A DNA stretch of 64,000 bases from Luteimonas sp. ANT-B3E (GTDB taxonomy: Bacteria > Pseudomonadota > Gammaproteobacteria > Xanthomonadales > Xanthomonadaceae). The stretch spans positions 54,496-118,495 of the forward strand of contig LXQJ01000050.1 in NCBI GenBank assembly GCA_001683895.1, read 5' to 3'. Shown in pieces: positions 35,529 through 44,880 of the stretch. Below the pieces are notes generated by a model. It was not told the origin of the DNA, ran no database searches, and saw nothing but the letters and a program-made list of their open reading frames with translations. The position numbers and the translations under genes are program-made. The stretch's first letter is position 1; the number at the start of each line of letters is the position of its first letter.

Positions 35529-37817
35529 TCAGAATGCGTATTCCAGGCCCAGCTCGACGCTGCGTGGATCCGCCAGGCGTTGCGCCAGGCCACCGGCAAC
35601 CGACGACTCCGCAGACTGTCGATCAGTGAGGTTGCGGCCGCGCAGGCTCACGCTCACCCGCTCGAGGCGTCGCGTCACGCCCGCATCCAGCGTGGTGTAG
35701 GCGGCGAGCTGGATGCCGTTGTTGTTGTTGGCCTGGCGCTCGCCCACATGGCGCAGTGCGGCGCGCGCCTGCCAGCCTTCCCACTCGCGTATCGCGGATA
35801 ACCCTGCCACTACCTTGGGCACGTTGGGCGGCGTATTGCCGTCGCGTGAAATCACCCCGTTGCCCAGGTTCTCGTTGAAGCTTTCGAACGACGTTCTCCA
35901 CAGCCACGCCAGTTGCGCCGCAATGCGCCAACCCGGCACAGGGCGCAACGCGAGCTCGAACTCGGCGCCCTGCGACACCTGTGCGCCGATCTGCGAGTTG
36001 AGGCGCACGCCATCCACCAACGCCGACGTCAGCAGGTCGCGCTTCTTGATGTCGTAGAGCGCGAAGGTCATGTCGGCGCGGTCGTCCCAGCCGCTCGCCT
36101 TGACGCCCACCTCGTATTGCCTCCCGGTTTGCAGGCTGAAATCATCCTGCGCCACGCCCAGGCTGACGAGTTGCGAGACCGGTTGTGCAGCCTGGCTGTA
36201 GCTGGCGTAGAGGTTCACTTCCGGTAGCAGCGTGAACACCGCGCCCAGGCGGCCCGTGATCGGGTCGTAGCGCTTTGCATACGGCGCCGCGCCCACGAAC
36301 GAGGTCCGTTCGACCTCGATGCGGTCGTAGCGCAGACCGCCAATCAACGCCAGCTCCGGCGTGACATCGAGCACGTTCTCGGCATACAGCGCCTGAGTGC
36401 GGGTCACCACGTTGACCGTGGTGATCGGCGATACGCTTGGCCCGACACCTGGATCGAACCCGGTCAGCGGCACGCTGGCAGGCGTCGGTAAGCGCGGTAC
36501 CACCTGGCCACTGTTGCGATCCTGATCGTTGCGGTCGTACAGAGCGCCCAGCAGAAATCGGTTTCGGCGCCCGAACACATTGGCGTCCCAGGTGAGATCC
36601 AGACGGTTGCCGAGCTGCAGGTCGTCCCGATAGATCAGAAAGAAGCTGCTCCGGTCGACCAGCTGCGTTGCCGGGTTCCATACCGTGCTCTCGGTGTTCT
36701 GCCAGTCCAGGCGCTGGGTGGCGGCATAGGTCTCGTTGCGCAGCGTCCATGCAGGGGACAGTCGGGTTTCGCCGATCAGACGCCAGAACGTGTTGCGGGC
36801 GCGCACAAAATTGTCGAGATGGTTGTAATTGAGGCGCCGCGTGGCCCGTTCGATGCGCGCGTTGACCAGACGATCGGTGGCTGTGTTGGCGCGGCGCACT
36901 TGCGGCTCACCGTCCAGCCCGATCACCGCGTCATACACCACCGGTGTCCCGTAGTAGCTCTCGACATCGTCATCGAGCACGGTGCCGGCCAGCCGGATCG
37001 AGGTGTCCGGCGACGGTTGCCAGCGCAATTCGCCGCCGAATGCGTCGTATCGGGCACCGCTGCGTTCGACGTAGCCGCGCTGCTGGCGATGGGCGGCATC
37101 GGCGCGAAACCTCAGCCCGTCGACGCCTGTTGGCCCGCCCGCGCCGACTGCTGCGCTGGCGTTGCTCCACGATCCCGCAGTGAGCACGGCTTCGCCCTGG
37201 AAACGCTCGCTGGCGCGCTTGGATACATAGTTGACTGCACCGCCCACAGCACCTTCGCCGTACAGCAGCGAAGCCGGGCCCTTGAGCACCTCGATCCGAT
37301 CGAACAGGAAACTGTCCAGGGGACGCGATGCCTGCGAGGCGGTGTTCTGGCGGATGCCATCGCGCATGATGGTGATGTCGCTGCCGGTGAAGCCGCGGGT
37401 CGAGTAGCTGGGGATCGAGCCGACCCCCGTGATCCCGGTCATGCCGACCGCACCTTCCACTGCTTCCAGCGCGGTGCGCGCGCCACTGAGACGGATCGCT
37501 TCCTGGCTGACGACGGAAACGCTGGCAGGAAGCTTCCGCAGATCCAGTGGCAGACGTGAACCGGTCTCACTCTGCAAATCCAGGTCCAGGTTTGGCGATG
37601 CCGGCTTCCGTGCACGCACCACCACCGCGTCCAGGTCGGTGGCATCAGACCCGGCAACCCGGCTGGAGCTTTCCTTGGGCGGATCATCATCGCCCTCATT
37701 GACGACAGCATGCGAAGCCCCTGCTGGCAGGGCGTAAGCCATGGCAACGAGAGCGGCACATAGCCAATGGGCAAGGCACGCTTGCCGTCTATTCCGCAAC
37801 ACGCCACTGGCGCTCAT
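35529..37817 (-). CDS. TonB-dependent siderophore-type receptor, putatively Zur-controlled
   Basis: A 762-residue outer-membrane receptor of the FhuE/FecA-like siderophore class. The signal is followed by VVVRARKPASPNLDLD, the plug with LPASVSVVSQEAIRLSGA, SYSTRGFTGSDITIMRDG and VLKGPASLLYGEGAVGGAVN, and a barrel ending SVELGLEYAF. A perfect Zur-type palindrome lies 26 bases before the ATG, and the operon continues with PepSY and decayed folE2. A siderophore-class receptor under zinc control suggests uptake of a zinc-metallophore complex. Fur control cannot be excluded from sequence. Confidence 0.88.
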   Translation of the reverse strand: MSASGVLRNRRQACLAHWLCAALVAMAYALPAGASHAVVNEGDDDPPKESSSRVAGSDATDLDAVVVRARKPASPNLDLDLQSETGSRLPLDLRKLPASVSVVSQEAIRLSGARTALEAVEGAVGMTGITGVGSIPSYSTRGFTGSDITIMRDGIRQNTASQASRPLDSFLFDRIEVLKGPASLLYGEGAVGGAVNYVSKRASERFQGEAVLTAGSWSNASAAVGAGGPTGVDGLRFRADAAHRQQRGYVERSGARYDAFGGELRWQPSPDTSIRLAGTVLDDDVESYYGTPVVYDAVIGLDGEPQVRRANTATDRLVNARIERATRRLNYNHLDNFVRARNTFWRLIGETRLSPAWTLRNETYAATQRLDWQNTESTVWNPATQLVDRSSFFLIYRDDLQLGNRLDLTWDANVFGRRNRFLLGALYDRNDQDRNSGQVVPRLPTPASVPLTGFDPGVGPSVSPITTVNVVTRTQALYAENVLDVTPELALIGGLRYDRIEVERTSFVGAAPYAKRYDPITGRLGAVFTLLPEVNLYASYSQAAQPVSQLVSLGVAQDDFSLQTGRQYEVGVKASGWDDRADMTFALYDIKKRDLLTSALVDGVRLNSQIGAQVSQGAEFELALRPVPGWRIAAQLAWLWRTSFESFNENLGNGVISRDGNTPPNVPKVVAGLSAIREWEGWQARAALRHVGERQANNNNGIQLAAYTTLDAGVTRRLERVSVSLRGRNLTDRQSAESSVAGGLAQRLADPRSVELGLEYAF

Positions 37818-38123
37818 GGTTTGACCCTAATCAAAGAAAGTAATGTTATAACATCACTATTGAGATGAAAAGTGCATGTCCGTGGCGGCAGTCACGGCGA
37901 TTCGCCCTGCCGCGAGGCTTGCAGGCGATTGGCCCACCGTCCATTGGCACTCAGCCCGGCAGTGGCCCTGGTTTTTTCGCCTTCATCACGCGCAGCGCGG
38001 TGAAGCATGGTCAGCAAGCTGTCCGCCAGCACTCTGTGCTTGCGTTGTTTGTAATCGACGACACATCCGCTCGTCCGGTTCGCCAGAAGACAGCGGACTG
38101 ACACCCGACGGAGCCTCAACAGC
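37818..38123. other. Divergent intergenic region with Zur box C
   Basis: These 306 bases lie between the TonB receptor and the haloperoxidase-like gene. The receptor-proximal end holds Zur box C in an AT-rich patch. The haloperoxidase-proximal 260 bases show no recognisable operator, RNA or gene. Confidence 0.45.
37843..37854. promoter_or_regulatory. Putative Zur operator C
   Basis: ATGTTATAACAT is a perfect 12-base palindrome inside AAGTAATGTTATAACATCAC, 26 bases upstream of the receptor start codon. It is the closest match to the consensus among the four sites. Confidence 0.8.
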
Positions 38124-39389
38124 ATGCAGCCTTCCCCCATCGTCGTCTGGAACGAAACGATCATCTCGCTCATGCAAGGCATCGCGCAGCCGGACGATGC
38201 CGATATCGCCCGCCGCAGCACCAGTGAAGCAGGGCGCGTCTATGCGCTGCTGAATGTGGCCATGCACGATGCCATGGCCGGCATCGCAGGTGGCCCGCAA
38301 CTACCCCAGCGCTGGGTCCAGCAGACCGCACCCGGGGTGCCAGACAGCCTCGCTGTCTTCGCCGCGATCGGCGCAGGCTGCAGCATGCTGGAAAACCTGT
38401 TTGCGTCACCGCCCCGCGAGCAGCAGATCCGCGACACGATGCGGACACTGCGCGATGCCCACGCCGGCTCCGGTGGCGTCACCGGGGCCATTACGCAAGC
38501 CCTGGAGTACGGCAAGGATGTCGCCACGGCGTTGACCAACGATGCGCGCTTCGTCGTGCCGCAGGCCGATGCGGCCAACGAACCACACCTGCCGGCAACG
38601 CCCCCGCCCGAACCGGTGGGTAGGCTTGGGTTTGCGGCAAGCGCGGCACGTTACCGTCGGCTGACGCCGTTCGTTCTCGACCGGTCCGACTGGTTCCACG
38701 CACCCCCGCCGCAGAACCTGCAGGGGACTGCCTACGCGCGCGAATGGCATGAGGTGTACGCCGTCGGCAGCCAGCACGTCCGCGATCAGGCGCCGGACAG
38801 CTTCGAGTCGCGCATGGCGCGGCTGTGGCGCGGCGGCGTAGGCACGTCGCAGGAAACCGGCTTCTGGCTGGAGATCGCCCGAGCGATCGTCAGCGACCCC
38901 GCTCGCGCGCTGTCGCTGACTGACCAGACGCGGGTGATGACCGCGGTGGCCGCCGCCAACTGCGATGCGATGATCTCGTCCTGGAGCTCCAAGTGGACCT
39001 ACTCGTTCTGGCGTCCGCAGGACGCCATCCGCCGTGCCGACCTGGATGGCAACCCGGCCACGTTTGCCGACCCCACGTGGTCCGCCTACAACGGATCCCA
39101 GGGCGCGTCCCCGGAACACACCTCCGGTACTGCCACTTTTGCAGGCGCCTGTTCCACGGTGCTGAGCGCATTCTTCGGCGACGAGGTCGAAGTCACGGCC
39201 GACTTCCAGCGTGCCACCGGTCTGGCCACGCCGGAGACCTTGCGCTGGCTTGGCCTGACAGCGGACATCGCGGTCCGCACCCGCGTGTGGAACGGTATCC
39301 ACTTCGCCTCCTCGGGCGAGACAGGTCTGCAAGCCGGACGTGCGGTTGGCAACATGGTGGTCGACCGCCTTGGTGTGGCCCTGCTATGA
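38124..39389 (+). CDS. Vanadium haloperoxidase/PAP2-fold protein with substituted catalytic His
   Basis: A 421-residue protein with no obvious signal peptide. The PAP2/haloperoxidase anion site is recognisable: Lys290 and Arg297 (KWTYSFWRP), Ser334-Gly335 (PEHTSGTATF), and Arg387 with His393 (RVWNGIH). The spacings of 7 and 6 equal those of the vanadium chloroperoxidase ligands K353/R360 and R490/H496. The residue corresponding to acid-base His404, normally in PSGH, is Thr336. The vanadate- or phosphate-binding scaffold is kept, including the His that ligates vanadium, but normal haloperoxidase chemistry is doubtful. It could be a phosphatase-like or binding protein. Confidence 0.82.
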   Translation: MQPSPIVVWNETIISLMQGIAQPDDADIARRSTSEAGRVYALLNVAMHDAMAGIAGGPQLPQRWVQQTAPGVPDSLAVFAAIGAGCSMLENLFASPPREQQIRDTMRTLRDAHAGSGGVTGAITQALEYGKDVATALTNDARFVVPQADAANEPHLPATPPPEPVGRLGFAASAARYRRLTPFVLDRSDWFHAPPPQNLQGTAYAREWHEVYAVGSQHVRDQAPDSFESRMARLWRGGVGTSQETGFWLEIARAIVSDPARALSLTDQTRVMTAVAAANCDAMISSWSSKWTYSFWRPQDAIRRADLDGNPATFADPTWSAYNGSQGASPEHTSGTATFAGACSTVLSAFFGDEVEVTADFQRATGLATPETLRWLGLTADIAVRTRVWNGIHFASSGETGLQAGRAVGNMVVDRLGVALL

Positions 39390-39464
39390 CCCGCGTTGAC
39401 ACCGGCGCTGCCGCCGCGCGCAATGTGTCAGCAGGCGTGCAGCGCGCGCTGCGGGGTCGCTATG

Positions 39465-41078
39465 TCACGCGCGTCGAAATCCCGGTCGCCCACCCTCGAC
39501 CGCGAACCGCGCCAGCGTTTCAACGCCGGCGTCGCGCGACTTCACCGATTCGATCGCGCGCAGGTCGACCTGCGCAGAGCGGCCAAGTGTCAGCAGGCAG
39601 TAACCGCGGCGGTCGCTGCGGGCATAGCGCAGCTGCGGATTGTTGACCAGCCGCGCGTCATAGCTGGCCTGTGGCTGGCCCTGCGAGGTGATCGAAGTAC
39701 CGCACACTTCGCTGGCCAGTACCGGTGACGCCGGATCCCATGGATCGCGCTTGAGGTCGGCCAGCACGTTGGCGTGGATGTCGCCGCCGACCACCAGCGG
39801 ATTGGACACCTTGTGCTGTTCGATGGCGTCGTAGATGTTCGCGCGCGAACGCGGATAGCCGTCCCAGCCGTCGGTCCAGACCTGCCTGCCGGGGCCGGGA
39901 TCGTCGTCCTTGGCGGACAGCAGGGTCTGCTGCGCGAGGACGTTCCAGCGCGCGTCGGAGTTTGCCAGGCCGTCAAGCAGCCAGCGCTCCTGTTCCACGC
40001 CAAGGATGGTGGCGGAGGGATCGTCCAGCTCCGGGCACATGGCGATATCCACGGTGGTCGAACCGCCACCCTTGAACGGATCCGGACATGGCTGCAGCGT
40101 GCGGTACTGGCGATTGTCGAGGACGAAGAAGCGCGCCAGGTCGCCATAGGCCACGTCGGTATAGATCTGCATGCTGCCGTCGGTGCGCGGGCGCATCCGG
40201 GCCGGCAGCGGCATATGCTCGAAATAGGCCTGGTAGGCGGCCGCGCGCCGCAACAGGAAGCGCGGGTCGAGATGCTCGGACTGGTCGCCGGCGGGATCGT
40301 TGTCGACCTCATGATCGTCCCAGGTCACCAGCCACGGCATGGCCGCATGCGCGCGCTGCAGGTCGGCATCGGTCCTGTACTGCGCATGGCGCACGCGGTA
40401 CTCGCCCAGGTCATAGGGTTCGCCTGCCGAGTGGCGGCGCACCGGATCGGTGCCCCATGAGCTCTCGTAGATGTAGTCGCCGAGGAACACCATCAAATCG
40501 GGCGCATCGTCGACGATGTGGCGATAGGAATTGAAATACCCCTGCTCGTAGTGCTGGCAGGAGCCGATCGCAAAACGCAGCCGCCCGGGCATGGTGCCGG
40601 CAGCGGGCGCGGTCACCGTCCGGCCGACTGCGCTGACCTCGTCGCCGGCGATGAAGCGGTAGAAATACGGCCGCCCGGCCCGTAGCCCGCGCACATCGAC
40701 GTGCACGCTATGGGCGAGTTCGGAGACCGCACGCTTGCGGCCTTCCGCCACGATCCTGCCGAAGCGTTCGTCTTCGGCGACCTGCCAGCTCACCGCGACC
40801 CATTCGTCGCGGCCTATGCCGCCGTCTGGCTGGAGGGGCTGTGGCGCCAGCCGGGTCCACAGGGACATGCCGTCGGGCGCCGGATAGCCGGAGGCCACGC
40901 CGAGCGTGAACGGATCGCCGACAAAGCGCGTGCGCACGGACTGCGCCCACACGCCGTCTGGTAGCAGCGACAGTCCGGCCAGCGACACCGATGCGCGCAG
41001 GATGTCGCGGCGGCTGACGCGTCGCTCCTCACCCAGTTGATTGGACAGCGAGATCGCACGGTGCATCAGGTTGGTCAT
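39465..41078 (-). CDS. phoD: PhoD-like alkaline phosphatase, Tat-exported
   Basis: A 537-residue periplasmic metallophosphoesterase. A Tat signal (SRRDILRASVSLAGLSLL) precedes the PhoD N-terminal domain (GVASGYPAPDGMSLWTRL). The catalytic domain follows with FLGDYIYES, TWDDHEVDND, DNRQYRT, and GGDIHANVLADL. PhoD enzymes are Ca/Fe-dependent phosphomono/diesterases and, unlike PhoA, do not need zinc. A zinc-independent phosphatase inside a zinc-responsive neighbourhood would make sense, but no Zur site was seen directly upstream. Convergent with the haloperoxidase-like gene. Confidence 0.9.
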   Translation of the reverse strand: MTNLMHRAISLSNQLGEERRVSRRDILRASVSLAGLSLLPDGVWAQSVRTRFVGDPFTLGVASGYPAPDGMSLWTRLAPQPLQPDGGIGRDEWVAVSWQVAEDERFGRIVAEGRKRAVSELAHSVHVDVRGLRAGRPYFYRFIAGDEVSAVGRTVTAPAAGTMPGRLRFAIGSCQHYEQGYFNSYRHIVDDAPDLMVFLGDYIYESSWGTDPVRRHSAGEPYDLGEYRVRHAQYRTDADLQRAHAAMPWLVTWDDHEVDNDPAGDQSEHLDPRFLLRRAAAYQAYFEHMPLPARMRPRTDGSMQIYTDVAYGDLARFFVLDNRQYRTLQPCPDPFKGGGSTTVDIAMCPELDDPSATILGVEQERWLLDGLANSDARWNVLAQQTLLSAKDDDPGPGRQVWTDGWDGYPRSRANIYDAIEQHKVSNPLVVGGDIHANVLADLKRDPWDPASPVLASEVCGTSITSQGQPQASYDARLVNNPQLRYARSDRRGYCLLTLGRSAQVDLRAIESVKSRDAGVETLARFAVEGGRPGFRRA

Positions 41079-41208
41079 GGCGATGGTCTCTTGGATCGGG
41101 CAGGCGCAGCGTGCCTGGGGATGATGACGAACATGCCATCTCGACATGGACGCGCAAGTCGCATCGGCAACTGCAAACCGCGGCAAGGAGCACCACTCCG
41201 CTCCAGGG

Positions 41209-42621
41209 CTAGTCGCCCGCGACGATCCGGCGGTGTCCGGCGCCGCGCCAGGCGAGCACGAACAGCACCAGTGCCAGCACCCACAGCGAGAGCATCGGCG
41301 CCGTGAGCCTGCGTGCGGTCTCGACCAGCGGCGGCTCCACGAACACGAATCGTGGCAGTGAGGATAGGGTGTCTGCGTCGAGCGTCTCCCCGGCCAGCAT
41401 CATTTGTCCGGTGTGCTCGCGATAGTCACGGAAGTAGTCGAGCGCCTGTGCGCGGAAAACCGCCTGTCGACGCTCGTCGGTACCTGCCGCGGCCATCAGC
41501 CCGCGCTGGACGATCAGAGCTGGCGACGCGTACTGCCAGCGCTCCACCGCACGCTGCTGCGCGGCGAGCGCAGCGTCAAAGCGCGCGACCACGGGCGCCA
41601 CCCGCTCGTCGACCTCACGCGAGACCACGAAGACCGACTTTGCCCAGCCCGGAAGATTGGCCGAGGCTGCAGCGTCCATGTCGGGGTGGTCGTGTGCATA
41701 CTCGCCGAGCAGCGCCTCGCTGCGCTGGGTACCGGCGATTTCCTGCGCACGCGCGGCGGCAATCAGTTCAAACCTCGAAGGCGCCGGGTACGCCGAACGC
41801 GTCAACAGGGCCGCCAGTGCCGGCACCACCAGCACCAGCAGCACCCACGCCGACAGCAGGGCAAGCAGGGTCTGGCCTTCACGCAGGCGCCAGGTGCTGA
41901 TCCACGCCACCAGCGCCCACCAGAACGCGGCATACGCCGCGATCAGCGTCAGCGCGCACGCGAACCGTGGGGCACGCTGCAACGGCGCGCCGAGCGCGGC
42001 GCCCCCCGGTACCAACAGCAGAGCCAGCACGACCAGCAGCGGTACCAGCGTGAGCACCGCACGCGCGAAGATCCGTGCCGCCAGCAGGCGTCGCGCGGGC
42101 ACGCCCTGCACTGCCAGCACACGGTTCAACCCGCGTTCGCGCTCCTCCGACAGCACGCCGTAGCCCAGCACGACGATCAGCAGCGGAAGCAGCGCTTGGA
42201 CGACGAAGGCGAGATCGAACCGCCCCAGCGCCAGCGCCAGCGGGCTGGCAATCTGGTAGTCGCGGAACAATGTGTGGCTTTGGCCGAACGTGGTGGCGTC
42301 ACCGGTGCGCGGGTCAAGGTCGCTGCGGCCTACGGCGAGGTCGGCCAGCGGCGCTGGTGGCAGTACGATCAGTCCCTTGGCCGAGTACGGCGCGGCCGAC
42401 CAACCGTCGCCCGCGTTGATCTTGCCAAGCAGCGTTTCGCGCTGGAGATCACTCTGCGTCTGCGATTGTTCGAGCTGTGCACGCCAGTCGCGGCCAGCGT
42501 CCATTCCGCTCCACGCTGCCAGCGCCGAAAGTACAAGCATCAGCAGCACGACCGGCACCGCGACGCCGCTGCGATGCAGCAGGCGCCAGTCCCACCGCAC
42601 TGCGTTCCAGAGGGTATTCAT
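41209..42621 (-). CDS. ABC transporter permease, DUF3526 type (third gene of the operon)
   Basis: A 470-residue membrane protein with an N-terminal helix, a ~100-residue periplasmic part, a helix cluster containing VLGYGVLSEERERGLNRVLAVQG, a second large periplasmic region (about residues 270-430) and a C-terminal helix (APMLSLWVLALVLFVLAWRG). This two-lobed layout with the EERERG cytoplasmic loop is that of ABC-2/DUF3526 permeases. It overlaps the preceding permease by ATGA. The pair likely forms a heterodimer driven by the ATPase at 44.0-44.8 kb. Confidence 0.85.
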   Translation of the reverse strand: MNTLWNAVRWDWRLLHRSGVAVPVVLLMLVLSALAAWSGMDAGRDWRAQLEQSQTQSDLQRETLLGKINAGDGWSAAPYSAKGLIVLPPAPLADLAVGRSDLDPRTGDATTFGQSHTLFRDYQIASPLALALGRFDLAFVVQALLPLLIVVLGYGVLSEERERGLNRVLAVQGVPARRLLAARIFARAVLTLVPLLVVLALLLVPGGAALGAPLQRAPRFACALTLIAAYAAFWWALVAWISTWRLREGQTLLALLSAWVLLVLVVPALAALLTRSAYPAPSRFELIAAARAQEIAGTQRSEALLGEYAHDHPDMDAAASANLPGWAKSVFVVSREVDERVAPVVARFDAALAAQQRAVERWQYASPALIVQRGLMAAAGTDERRQAVFRAQALDYFRDYREHTGQMMLAGETLDADTLSSLPRFVFVEPPLVETARRLTAPMLSLWVLALVLFVLAWRGAGHRRIVAGD

Positions 42622-44045
42622 CGCGGTCTTTCCTCACTGCGGATCGCCGCGCGCAGCAACCCCAGAGCCAGCAGGCCCCAGCCAAGCAGGATCAACGCGT
42701 CCCACATCCAGCGCCGCGACAGGTGCGCGAATCCCGGCAGGGTGTAGTGGAATTCCGGTGTTTGCTGCCAGAGCACGGGATCGGCCAGATAGTCGAAGTC
42801 CTGGCCGGCGCCGCGGTCGATCATGTCCTGGTTGAGCACGAGGACGATCTCGCGCCGCTTGCGCTCGGCCTGATTGATGAAATCGACGTGGTGGGCGATG
42901 TCCGTCCCGGCCGCGGCCATCGACAAATGCTGCAGGGCCGGCAACGGACTGAGCAGCGAGGCCACGCGCCGCCAGTGCTCCTGCGCGCGATAGCGGCCAG
43001 TCAACCGGGTGAAGTGGCGATCGAACACGCGGTTGCCATACTCCTCGCCAGCCTGCAGCGACAGGCCGGCAAAGCTCACCGGCAGGTCCTCGACCCGCGC
43101 CGCACCGTACTGCTTGAGCACGGCCTGCTCGAACGCGGCACGCCGTGCATCAGCAGGATCATGACCATCGATGCCCTCGTCGAGATCGCGACGGATGTCG
43201 GCGGCGAACGTGGCCGGCGTGGGTGTGGGTGCCACCACATCGGCCAGCGTCGTCGCCAGCCGCGGCATCACCATCACTACCAGCGCCCAGGCTGCCAGCG
43301 TCGTTACCAGCGCCATGCGGGCGTGCACGAAGAACAGCGACGCCGCCAGCACCGCCGCAATCCACGCGCCAAGGTAGATCGCATTGGCGGCGCCCCACGC
43401 CGCCCCACGTAGCAGCAGTTCGCCCGTGCGGGTATCGAAAAAGGCGATCGCCAGCGCCAGCTGCACGCCCAGCAGCAGCAGCAGCGCACCGCCGAACACC
43501 TGCGCGAGCGCCAGTGCCTTGCCGCCGACCAGCGTGTGGACCCGCGCCCCGGTACCGCGCACCAGCGCCAGCGTGCCGCGTTCGCGCTCGCCCGCCAGCG
43601 CATCGAAGCCCAGCGCAATGACCAGCAGCGGCATCAGCACCTGTGCCAGCCAGGCCAGGCTGAGGTCTGCAAACCGACCGAGATCGATACGGTCCTCGGC
43701 GGTGCGCAGGTTGGCCGGATCCTGGTAGTGCGCCTCCATCCAGATCGCGGTACCTGCGTACGCGCCGATACCGGGGTCGAGCAGCGCGGTGGCGCCTGTC
43801 GGCCGGAACGCGAAGCGCGAGAAGTGCGCGGCAGAATGGGGATTGCGCGCGCCCTGCCCCGCGAAGGTGGCGCGATCGGTGGCTTCGGCGGCGACGCGGT
43901 CGCGTTCGGCATCGGCCTGGCGCTGCCCGCCGAGCAGCAGCGACAATGCGCCGAGCAATGTGATCAGCGCCAGCGCGACCGGCAGGCGCCCATCTCGCCA
44001 CAGGCTGCGCCGTGTCTGCGCCATGACCGCGCGCAGCGCGCTCAT
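42618..44045 (-). CDS. ABC transporter permease, DUF3526 type (second gene of the operon)
   Basis: A 475-residue paralogue of the next permease with the same topology: N-terminal helix (LPVALALITLLGALSLLLGG), periplasmic domain, FDALAGERERGTLALVRGTG loop, central helices, a second periplasmic domain, and a last helix (ALILLGWGLLALGLLRAAI). It starts within the ATPase stop codon (ATGA). Periplasmic His-containing stretches such as HFTRLTGRYRAQEHW and DIAHHVDFINQ could handle metal or peptide, which is speculation. Confidence 0.85.
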   Translation of the reverse strand: MSALRAVMAQTRRSLWRDGRLPVALALITLLGALSLLLGGQRQADAERDRVAAEATDRATFAGQGARNPHSAAHFSRFAFRPTGATALLDPGIGAYAGTAIWMEAHYQDPANLRTAEDRIDLGRFADLSLAWLAQVLMPLLVIALGFDALAGERERGTLALVRGTGARVHTLVGGKALALAQVFGGALLLLLGVQLALAIAFFDTRTGELLLRGAAWGAANAIYLGAWIAAVLAASLFFVHARMALVTTLAAWALVVMVMPRLATTLADVVAPTPTPATFAADIRRDLDEGIDGHDPADARRAAFEQAVLKQYGAARVEDLPVSFAGLSLQAGEEYGNRVFDRHFTRLTGRYRAQEHWRRVASLLSPLPALQHLSMAAAGTDIAHHVDFINQAERKRREIVLVLNQDMIDRGAGQDFDYLADPVLWQQTPEFHYTLPGFAHLSRRWMWDALILLGWGLLALGLLRAAIRSEERPR

Positions 44046-44758
44046 GCCACGTCCCGCAGATGGTGGATGTAGAGGTCTTCGAGCCCGCGTGCATCGATCG
44101 TGGCTGCATCGAGCAGTTCACTCAGCTGTCCCAGGCGCATGATGCCGATGCGGTCGGCCATCTGCTGCGCACGGAAGATGTCGTGGGTCACCACGAGCAC
44201 CGCGGTGCCGTCGGCGGCGAGGCTCCGGACCAGCGCCACAAGCTCGTTCGCGGCCTTGGGATCAAGTCCCGACAGCGGCTCGTCCAGCAGCAGCGCCTGC
44301 GCACCTTTGGCCAGCGCCACCGCAAGCCCCAGCTTCTGGCGCATGCCTTTGGAGTACGTCCCCACCCGGCTCGCATGGGCGGCCTGCGGCAGGCCGACAC
44401 GCTGAAGGGCTGCAGTGGCATCGGCCGGCAGCAGCACCGGTTGGCCTGACAGATCGTTGAAATACCGCAGGGTTTCAATACCGGAGAGCAGCGGGTAGAG
44501 CTGTACCACTTCCGGCAGGTAGCCAAGTACGGCGCGTGCGCCAGCGGGATCGTCATGCACGATGCGACCGGCGACTCGCGCCTCGCCGGCTGTGGGCTGC
44601 AGGAACCCGAGGAAAAGATTCAGGGTCGTGGTCTTGCCGGCACCGTTGGCGCCGAGCAGGCAGACCACTTGACCCGCTTCGACCGCCAGATTCAGCCCGT
44701 CCAGCGCCACAATATCGCCATAGCGTTTGCCAAGGTCGGTCGCTTTCAGCACGGGCAT
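44042..44758 (-). CDS. ABC transporter ATP-binding protein, putatively Zur-controlled
   Basis: A 238-residue ATPase with Walker A GANGAGKTTT, Q-loop region YLPEVVQLYPLLSG, signature YSKGMRQKLG, Walker B ALLLDEPLSGLDP, and switch His in VVTHDIFRAQQ. It belongs to the CcmA/NosF-like branch used with ABC-2 permeases rather than with ZnuC-type importers. The first of three overlapping genes, it starts 58 bases from Zur box D. ATG 44758 begins a normal domain; the frame is open to 44833 but the extra residues overlap the promoter. Confidence 0.9.
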   Translation of the reverse strand: MPVLKATDLGKRYGDIVALDGLNLAVEAGQVVCLLGANGAGKTTTLNLFLGFLQPTAGEARVAGRIVHDDPAGARAVLGYLPEVVQLYPLLSGIETLRYFNDLSGQPVLLPADATAALQRVGLPQAAHASRVGTYSKGMRQKLGLAVALAKGAQALLLDEPLSGLDPKAANELVALVRSLAADGTAVLVVTHDIFRAQQMADRIGIMRLGQLSELLDAATIDARGLEDLYIHHLRDVA

Positions 44759-44815
44759 GGCGATCTCCGGGTTCGAGGACCGAGCGCAGTTCGTACACTC
44801 GGCGACAGCACGTAG

Positions 44816-44834
44816 GATGTTATAACTTAACATC
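44816..44834. promoter_or_regulatory. Putative Zur operator D (bidirectional)
   Basis: GATGTTATAACTTAACATC has exact seven-base arms (GATGTTA/TAACATC) around a five-base spacer. It lies between the divergent ABC operon (58 bases away) and the 69-residue ORF/DUF1826 pair (46 bases away), so it can serve both. Confidence 0.78.
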
Positions 44835-44880
44835 TCCGTGAAGTCTGCTCACGTCTGCCCCCCTACACGCGGCCTGCCCG

